Assembly (NCBI GenBank): GCA_041570235.1
Contig: JBFFWN010000100.1
Coordinates: 1 to 11,597 of the forward strand
DNA: 11,597 nt
Direction: 5' to 3'
Source of the DNA: SZUA-36 sp041570235
GTDB lineage: Bacteria > Pseudomonadota > Gammaproteobacteria > Xanthomonadales > SZUA-36
Below are positions 7,271 through 11,597 of the stretch, one piece after another. The notes below the pieces were generated by a model that saw only the letters and a list, made by a program, of their open reading frames with translations, had not been told where the DNA came from and ran no database searches. The position numbers were made by a program, and so were the translations under genes. Position 1 is the first letter of the stretch. Each line of letters opens with the position of its first letter.

Positions 7271-7279
7271 TGCTATTAT
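7271..7279 (+). promoter_or_regulatory. Candidate extended -10 promoter for the exported-protein pair
   Basis: TGCTATTAT gives TGn plus TATTAT (5/6), followed by an AT-rich TTAAAT discriminator. The box 17 bases upstream (AAGCAA) is not a recognisable -35. Transcription would start near 7286. It is divergent from the thioredoxin-like promoter, with the two -10 boxes about 50 bases apart. Confidence 0.35.
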
Positions 7280-7345
7280 TTAAATAGAACTAAATCGCCG
7301 ACAGGGGTTCTATAAAGTGTATCAACCCGTAGGTCGGTTTTCTGT

Positions 7346-7349
7346 GGAG
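7346..7349 (+). promoter_or_regulatory. Ribosome-binding site that decides the barrel-protein start
   Basis: GGAG followed by six A residues precedes GTG at 7356, a strong arrangement. The in-frame GTG at 7317 has only an AGGGG nine bases upstream and would lengthen the signal-peptide n-region from 12 to 25 residues. Confidence 0.5.
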
Positions 7350-7355
7350 AAAAAA

Positions 7356-8528
7356 GTGCAGCAACAGCGCAGGTCACAATTAGGACATAAAGTCAGCCTT
7401 TTGGCTGCTTTTGTCGTGTGCCTGTGTCATTTATCTTCTGTTGCTGCAAATGATCAGGTACTCCCATCACCGTTGTTTGGCAATGTGGTATCCGACAACA
7501 GGGATCAGCCCCTGGTATTGTTGCCGATCCAGAAGGAACGAAGCCGGACCGGACTCGCATTTGATCTCGGTGGATCGGATACCCGCAAGCTTCAAGTACA
7601 ACTTTTCAGGCCACTTACCGTCAACGTTAGCAGCGACATGATGACCAACACTCACGGCGTTGGATCAGTGTTCCTGGATAGCTCTTTAAGCCTGCAACTG
7701 AATGATCAACTGGATATCACTTCGAGCCTTGGTGCAGGCAGAAGCGAGTCCGCATTCCAGCCACTGGGCAGCATACATTGCCAAAATGGTGTGTTGGAGC
7801 AGGGTTCCTACCGGGCCTCTGACTGTCACTTCATAAACCAGGCGAATGTGTTGCAGCAGGACCAGGTTGCCCTGGGCTTGCGTTACAGCAACAACAATGT
7901 TCAATCTGCTGTGAGTATGTTCCGTCATGAAAACAGCGTAGGTCAAAAAGGCGTACTCAATTACGCATCCTCGGTAAACAACCCGATAACGAACTCCGGC
8001 TTGCTTGCGCCTGACCGCAACAATCCTATGCTGCCGTTTATCGGCTCATCACAGGACCTGACTTTTCTGAATGGTGAAACCTCCGGCCTTGATATGGAGT
8101 TTCAGCTTGGTCTGACCACCGATAGCGCAGGTGATATCCGGCTTGGTCTTCAGCTCACACGTGTTCTCGATGCCTCTTATGACACCAGTTCGGCTTTCTC
8201 ACCAGAGCTTCAAAACTGGACGATCAGCAACCCGTTTGACAGCGCAAAGGTCAACTTTGACTGGAGCAAAGGTAATTTCAGCGGCGGTCTGCAAGGTTAT
8301 TTCAGGGAACCGATACAATTTTTGAATGGTGAAGAGTTGGACAGTACGACGTCCTTTGATGTTCATTTCACCTGGCGTGCTCCATGGAATGCAAACCTCA
8401 GTGTTGGCACCAGTAACCTGCTCGGCTCCGGAACAGAAACCAAGGGCAATACCGACAATGGTCTGAGAGACCCCTTCGAGGCCGTGTACGGTCGCATTCC
8501 CTACGTGAGATACCAGCAAGACCTATAA
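7356..8528 (+). CDS. Predicted outer-membrane beta-barrel protein of unknown function
   Basis: I do not recognise a named family. The product is 390 residues from GTG 7356, or 403 from the in-frame GTG 7317. Its N-terminus has a basic stretch (QRRSQLGHK), a hydrophobic core (VSLLAAFVVCLCHL) and a likely signal-peptidase I site after SSVAA. The mature part is rich in S, N, Q, G and aromatic residues with alternating hydrophobic/polar runs, such as DQVALGLRYS, DIRLGLQLTRVL, SFDVHFTWRAP and LSVGTSNLLG, as expected for transmembrane beta strands. Two cysteines (C142 and C157, numbered from GTG 7356) bracket a short loop and could form a disulfide. The end RDPFEAVYGRIPYVRYQQDL recalls TonB-receptor-like C-termini, though it ends in L rather than the usual F. 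No plug domain or TonB box is seen. It is followed by the small secreted protein 70 bases on. A role in envelope structure or transport is inference only. Confidence 0.75.
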   Translation: MQQQRRSQLGHKVSLLAAFVVCLCHLSSVAANDQVLPSPLFGNVVSDNRDQPLVLLPIQKERSRTGLAFDLGGSDTRKLQVQLFRPLTVNVSSDMMTNTHGVGSVFLDSSLSLQLNDQLDITSSLGAGRSESAFQPLGSIHCQNGVLEQGSYRASDCHFINQANVLQQDQVALGLRYSNNNVQSAVSMFRHENSVGQKGVLNYASSVNNPITNSGLLAPDRNNPMLPFIGSSQDLTFLNGETSGLDMEFQLGLTTDSAGDIRLGLQLTRVLDASYDTSSAFSPELQNWTISNPFDSAKVNFDWSKGNFSGGLQGYFREPIQFLNGEELDSTTSFDVHFTWRAPWNANLSVGTSNLLGSGTETKGNTDNGLRDPFEAVYGRIPYVRYQQDL

Positions 8529-8566
8529 ATCTGCACCGGCAAATATAGATACCCATACAGGACCTT

Positions 8567-8584
8567 GCGGCTTATGCCGCTTTT
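8567..8584 (+). terminator. Intercistronic hairpin with short U-run between the two exported-protein genes
   Basis: GCGGC, loop TTAT, GCCGC, then TTTT form a compact hairpin 38 bases after the barrel-gene stop and 14 bases before the next ATG. With only five pairs it is a weak intrinsic terminator or attenuator. It may lower expression of the downstream gene relative to the barrel gene. Confidence 0.4.
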
Positions 8585-8598
8585 ATCAGGATGGTTAA

Positions 8599-9111
8599 AT
8601 GAAAACACTATTGTTTTTTGTGCTCGCTCTTTCAGTCCAGGCTTCCGCGTTTGGGGCCAGTGGTTTTTCCACCCTGGAAGAACGCATGACAGGTAATGAA
8701 TTCCAGGAAACCGGTCTTAATAAGCTGACCGCTGCCGAGCTGAGCACCCTGAATGAATGGTTAAGACGCCATTCCGTGGCCACTCTTGAAAATGTCAACG
8801 CACTGACCGATGTCGGGGCCGAAGCTTCAGGGCCTAAAGGTGACCTCCGCGGCTTTGCAAATCGACCCAAAAATGACGGACTTGATGATCTCATCAAAGC
8901 AACTATTGTCGGCACTTTTAACGGATGGGTTGCCAAGGGAGACCTTTTTAAGCTCAATAACGGCATGGTCTGGCAACAGGATGAAAAAAGCTCATTTTCC
9001 ATGGTCCCGGTAAAAAACGCACAGGTCACAATCAAAAAGAACATGCTTGGTAACTGGCACATGTCGGTAGCGGGTCATGACAAGAAAGTGCGGGTCGTCC
9101 GAATCCAGTAG
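8599..9111 (+). CDS. Small secreted/periplasmic protein of unknown function with a possible SH3-like C-terminal region
   Basis: The product has 170 residues and opens with a classical signal peptide (MKTLLFFVLALSVQASAFGA, cleavage near residue 17-20). The mature protein has a helical segment STLEERMTGNEFQETGLNKL...ELSTLNEWLR (about 24-56), then a polar linker. Its strand-rich C-terminal region (101-170) contains IVGTFNGW, FKLNNGMVWQQ, VTIKKNMLGNWHMSV and KVRVVRI. From memory, the STLEERMT plus VWQQ layout recurs in uncharacterised secreted proteins of Xanthomonadales and other gammaproteobacteria; I know no established function. There are no cysteines or recognisable catalytic residues. AGGA at 8588-8591, seven bases before ATG, supports the start. 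It is codirectional with the barrel gene, 70 bases away across a hairpin, so the two may be cotranscribed. It converges on the zinc-ribbon gene with 45 bases between stop codons. Confidence 0.82.
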   Translation: MKTLLFFVLALSVQASAFGASGFSTLEERMTGNEFQETGLNKLTAAELSTLNEWLRRHSVATLENVNALTDVGAEASGPKGDLRGFANRPKNDGLDDLIKATIVGTFNGWVAKGDLFKLNNGMVWQQDEKSSFSMVPVKNAQVTIKKNMLGNWHMSVAGHDKKVRVVRIQ

Positions 9112-9156
9112 GTACAGCGGACTCCATCGGACTCACCAGAGAGCTGTATGACCGTG

Positions 9157-9498
9157 TTACCCGAGCAGTTTTCTCAGGCTCATTTTTGACCTGAACAATA
9201 AAACCCGGATGACAATATAAGATACCCCGCCGATACCAAACAATATGTACGGGCCGATGCTAGAACGGATCTGAAACCACTGGGTAGCATGCAGATACCA
9301 GCCAAAGGCGGCGATCAGCAGGGTAAGCGCCGCATAACTTGTCATTTTCAGGTGATATATCCGGTCTCTCAATTTACGACGACGGAGTTCTTTCAACTGT
9401 TCCTCGCCAACTTCGCCCATCTGAAACCCACAGTAAGGACACAGCGCAGTCCGGCTGGAAATCAGTTTTTCACATTTACTGCAATTTACGATTGCCAT
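9157..9498 (-). CDS. Zinc-ribbon protein with two transmembrane helices
   Basis: A 113-residue protein starting MAIVNCSKC. Four cysteines (C6, C9, C20, C23; CSKC and CPYCG knuckles) form a short zinc-ribbon like those in the zinc-ribbon-domain (DZR-type) group. A charged, probably helical linker (GEEQLKELRRRKLRDRIYHL, 31-50) follows. Two hydrophobic spans come next (about 53-69 and 82-101), ending in a basic tail. The expected topology places both the zinc ribbon and the tail in the cytoplasm. No function is established for this type. It starts 31 bases after the histidine-kinase stop on the same strand, with AAGGA eight bases before the ATG, so it is probably the third gene of the response regulator-kinase operon. 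It could act as an accessory membrane factor for the kinase or simply be a passenger. No terminator is evident in the 45 bases after it. Confidence 0.85.
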   Translation of the reverse strand: MAIVNCSKCEKLISSRTALCPYCGFQMGEVGEEQLKELRRRKLRDRIYHLKMTSYAALTLLIAAFGWYLHATQWFQIRSSIGPYILFGIGGVSYIVIRVLLFRSKMSLRKLLG

Positions 9499-9529
9499 TG
9501 ATCAAATCCTTAAAAGCGGTCGAGCAATT

Positions 9530-10804
9530 TTAGCCAAAAAATCTCAACTCAGCCCTTAAACCACCGCTTTTCCGATTCTCGACATGTATCGACCAACCAT
9601 ATAATTCACACAAGCGTTTGACGATTGCAAGACCAAGACCGGAACCTTTACCTGATACGCCCTCACCCCGGTAATGCCTGTTCATGACCTGGGCAAGCTC
9701 CTCTTCAGGGATACCCGGACCGGTGTCTTCCACCACTATTTTTCCGCTTCCAATGGTACAAACCACCTCGCCCGACGGTGTATAACGAATAGAATTACTG
9801 ATCAGGTTGCCGACGGTCACTGCAATAACCGATTCAGGTGCAATCACACTGACCTTGTCATTTGAGATAATTTTGAGCACCAGTGTTTTCTTGTCCAACA
9901 GGGGTTCATGCAGGTGGATAAGTTTGTCGACGATCTGGCAAACATCATGCGCTTCACTGTCACGGTTGGTGCCCTGCTCAGCCCGGACCAGGTGCAACAA
10001 CGCCGTCGTGATATCGGTTGACTGCCGGACCGCCCGGGCAATACGCAAAATGCGTGTCCTGGTTTTTTCCGGCAGGTCGTTCTGTGCCAACAGCAATTCC
10101 GTGGCGCCGGAAATCACCGCCAGGGGGGTCCTCAGCTCATGACTGACATCCGCATTGAACTCCCTGTCTCTTTCAACCAACTGGTGGACTCTTTCGGCGT
10201 AGGCATCAAGTGCCGCTGCCAGTTGTCCAACCTCGTCATCCGGAAACCATCTTGCCAAACCCGGAGAAGGCGTCTCTTCACCCAGTTGACTGAGGCGGTC
10301 GGCCAGGTCGGTGACGGGCTTCATGACGCGCCGGGAGGACCATAGACCCAGGGCCAGCGATAACAGGGAAAATATCACCACGGCAGCCGATAACGACCAC
10401 ACCAGCCGGTTTGTCAGACGCTGGTTTTCGGTGATGTCATATATCAAAAAAGCCCAAAGCTCATCGTCTTTGCGGACGGCGGCCTTGAAATACCCCTCAG
10501 GGGTTTCAACTTCATGAACCCCCGTATCCAGGTTACGTATCTTGGCAGTGACGCTGTGATTGGGATCACCGGGACGGGTGACATAACCCTGGATTCGCGT
10601 GTGAAATGGCTCTACCAGGGTCGGATCCTTGTACAGTTGTACCAGGTAGTCGTCCAGTTCCTGCTTTATCGTTGACCCGATGAGTTTATCTTCGAGAGTT
10701 CTCTGAAGTAACAGGGTGCTGATCGCAAAAAGGCAGCTGAGCAGGGTGCCAAACAGCACAAAAGAAACGATGATCCGGCTGCGAAGCCTACGTCGATACA
10801 GCAT
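9530..10804 (-). CDS. Two-component sensor histidine kinase (HAMP, HisKA, HATPase_c)
   Basis: Inner-membrane sensor kinase of 424 residues. It has TM1 at about 11-33, a roughly 100-residue periplasmic sensor region (34-133, no recognised fold), TM2 at about 134-156, then HAMP (about 157-210; RRVMKPVTDLADRL). The dimerisation/phosphoacceptor H-box is FNADVSHELRTPLAV with H222. The ATPase domain has N-box NLISNSIRYTPSG (N333, N337), G1 box DTGPGIP (360-366) and G2 box GSGLGLAIVKRL (387-398). All kinase residues are present, so it should be active. Architecture is that of OmpR-partner kinases such as ColS or QseC, but the sensor region does not identify the signal. The ATG overlaps the end of the response regulator gene by 17 bases, and GGAG lies only four bases upstream, suggesting translational coupling. 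Confidence 0.95.
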   Translation of the reverse strand: MLYRRRLRSRIIVSFVLFGTLLSCLFAISTLLLQRTLEDKLIGSTIKQELDDYLVQLYKDPTLVEPFHTRIQGYVTRPGDPNHSVTAKIRNLDTGVHEVETPEGYFKAAVRKDDELWAFLIYDITENQRLTNRLVWSLSAAVVIFSLLSLALGLWSSRRVMKPVTDLADRLSQLGEETPSPGLARWFPDDEVGQLAAALDAYAERVHQLVERDREFNADVSHELRTPLAVISGATELLLAQNDLPEKTRTRILRIARAVRQSTDITTALLHLVRAEQGTNRDSEAHDVCQIVDKLIHLHEPLLDKKTLVLKIISNDKVSVIAPESVIAVTVGNLISNSIRYTPSGEVVCTIGSGKIVVEDTGPGIPEEELAQVMNRHYRGEGVSGKGSGLGLAIVKRLCELYGWSIHVENRKSGGLRAELRFFG

Positions 10805-11474
10805 TTGACTCCAGTAAACGATAACCGATACCGTGACGGGTCTGGATCATTTTACTGCCGAATGGTTTATCAATGGCGGAACGCAATGAGTGTATATGCA
10901 CCCTGAGACTATCGCTGTCAGGCATCTCTTCACCCCATACCTCTTTTTCAAGCTCCGCCCGTGTGACCACGTTGGGCGATGCCTCCATCAGGCAACGCAA
11001 CAACTTCAGGCCAATCGGGTTCAGATCAATCTCCTGACCATCGCGACTGACAATCAATGTGTCCAGATTATACAGCAGGTCACCAATCTGAATTTCCCTG
11101 GCCGCGCGTCGTTTGCCACGGGTAGCCAATACCTTGAGACGGACTTCGACCTCTTGTAATTCGAATGGTTTGACCAGGTAATCATCGGCACCGGTTTCAA
11201 AGCCCTTCAACTTGTCTTCCAGGCGATCCCTCGCAGTCAGCATCAGCACCGGTGTGTCTTTACCGGCGTCATCACGCAGCTTACGGCACACTTCAAGACC
11301 ATCCATTCCGGGCAGCGCCAGGTCGAGGACAATGGCATCAAAGTCATTGACAACGGCAAGGTGCAAGCCCGTTATGCCGTCACCGGCAAAATCCACCGTA
11401 TGGCCCTTTTCCTCAAGATAATCACCAATATTGAGGGCTATATCCCTGTTGTCTTCAATAATTAATATACGCAC
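10788..11474 (-). CDS. OmpR/PhoB-family response regulator
   Basis: Cytosolic DNA-binding regulator phosphorylated by the overlapping kinase. The receiver domain (about 1-118) has E7 and D8, phosphoacceptor D51 in VLDLALPGMDG, T80 in MLTARD and K102 in LVKPF. The winged-helix DNA-binding domain (about 128-225) has the family-typical LRVHIHSLRSAIDKPFG recognition region and HGIGYRL wing. No ATG begins the frame. I chose GTG at 11472-11474 because it gives the standard start MRILIIEDN (228 residues) and has AGGTG six bases upstream. The in-frame GTG at 11481-11483 would add MLN but has no visible ribosome-binding site. It is the first gene of the regulator-kinase-zinc-ribbon unit. No clear promoter is seen in the 123 bases upstream, where a terminator-like hairpin lies. 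Confidence 0.95.
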   Translation of the reverse strand: MRILIIEDNRDIALNIGDYLEEKGHTVDFAGDGITGLHLAVVNDFDAIVLDLALPGMDGLEVCRKLRDDAGKDTPVLMLTARDRLEDKLKGFETGADDYLVKPFELQEVEVRLKVLATRGKRRAAREIQIGDLLYNLDTLIVSRDGQEIDLNPIGLKLLRCLMEASPNVVTRAELEKEVWGEEMPDSDSLRVHIHSLRSAIDKPFGSKMIQTRHGIGYRLLESNAVST

Positions 11475-11480
11475 ATTGAG

Positions 11481-11485
11481 CACCT
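11481..11485 (-). promoter_or_regulatory. Ribosome-binding site for the response regulator
   Basis: The minus strand has AGGTG, part of the extended Shine-Dalgarno consensus, six bases before GTG 11472-11474. It overlaps the alternative GTG at 11481-11483, arguing against that codon as the start. Confidence 0.4.
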
Positions 11486-11507
11486 GTTATTTATAAAGCT
11501 GAAATAG

Positions 11508-11546
11508 AAAAAGCCCAGGCAGATGAGTTTACCACCATGCCCAGGC
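11508..11546 (-). terminator. Terminator-like hairpin built from two GCCTGGGC copies, upstream of the response regulator
   Basis: On the minus strand GCCTGGGC occurs at 11539-11546 and again at 11513-11520, followed by TTTTT (11508-11512). Because the word is almost self-complementary, the two copies can pair as eight base pairs including two G-U pairs, and ATG/CAT inside can extend the stem past a two-base bulge. The U-run follows the stem directly. In DNA it is a direct repeat; it works as a hairpin only in minus-strand RNA. It could end an upstream gene outside the window or attenuate the regulator operon. Confidence 0.45.
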
Positions 11547-11571
11547 CCGAAACGCCCTGTTTTCTATATTC

Positions 11572-11588
11572 ACAGCAGGAGATGCTGT
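11572..11588. repeat. Short inverted repeat at the right edge
   Basis: ACAGCA (11572-11577), five-base loop, TGCTGT (11583-11588): a perfect six-pair stem. No U-run follows on either strand within the window. It may be an operator-like site or an RNA hairpin; no gene is recognisable between 11484 and 11597. Confidence 0.35.
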
Positions 11589-11597
11589 ACTCAAAAA

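Noticed and set aside
6589..7287. Plus-strand open frame of 232 codons
   Set aside because: It lies antisense across the thioredoxin-like gene, whose family motifs are clear; it has no family resemblance and is a shadow frame.
8595..9062. Minus-strand open frame of 155 codons opposite the small secreted protein
   Set aside because: The plus-strand frame has a signal peptide and a good ribosome-binding site; the minus frame has neither and its codons follow from the other strand.
11581..11597. ATG at 11582-11584 (plus) as start of a gene reading MLYSK
   Set aside because: The AGGAG abuts the ATG with no spacer and only five codons are visible, so it cannot be supported.
1..11597. tRNA, rRNA, CRISPR array, insertion sequence or attachment site
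   Set aside because: No cloverleaf, regularly spaced repeats, transposase motifs or terminal inverted repeats were seen; intergenic gaps are all short and accounted for.

Overview
The window looks like chromosomal DNA of a gammaproteobacterium. The phosphoglycerate kinase resembles gammaproteobacterial (Pseudomonas-like) forms, and several accessory genes resemble, from memory, uncharacterised families of Xanthomonadales and marine gammaproteobacteria. I see no insertion sequence, integrase, phage gene, CRISPR array, rRNA or tRNA. Coding density is high and no stretch over 300 bases lacks a gene.

Layout: positions 1-113 (+) hold the last 36 codons of a gene that runs in from the left, probably an outer-membrane barrel end. 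It converges on a central-carbon cassette on the minus strand: tkt (transketolase) - gap (glyceraldehyde-3-phosphate dehydrogenase) - pgk (phosphoglycerate kinase), read right to left with 21- and 29-base gaps. A 170-base interval (4353-4522) separates it from a second minus-strand unit, usp (universal stress protein) followed by an alanine/glycine:cation symporter. That interval holds a possible terminator, a possible tkt promoter and four CTGATC words. Next comes a monocistronic peroxiredoxin/thioredoxin-like gene (6631-7191, minus), divergent from a plus-strand pair of exported proteins: a predicted outer-membrane beta-barrel (7356-8528) and a small secreted protein (8599-9111). Converging on that pair is a minus-strand unit: OmpR-type response regulator, its overlapping histidine kinase, and a zinc-ribbon two-helix membrane protein. 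The right edge (11475-11597) holds a hairpin with a U-tract and a second inverted repeat, with no recognisable gene.

How the genes may work together: tkt, gap and pgk link the non-oxidative pentose-phosphate (or Calvin) reactions to lower glycolysis/gluconeogenesis. The usp-symporter pair suggests stress- or energy-coupled amino-acid uptake. The exported pair and the two-component/zinc-ribbon operon concern the cell envelope; whether they are linked is unknown. Most of the window is ordinary housekeeping sequence. The parts least explained by known biology are the exported pair, the zinc-ribbon partner of the two-component system, and the GATC-rich interval upstream of tkt. I see no convincing new multi-gene system.
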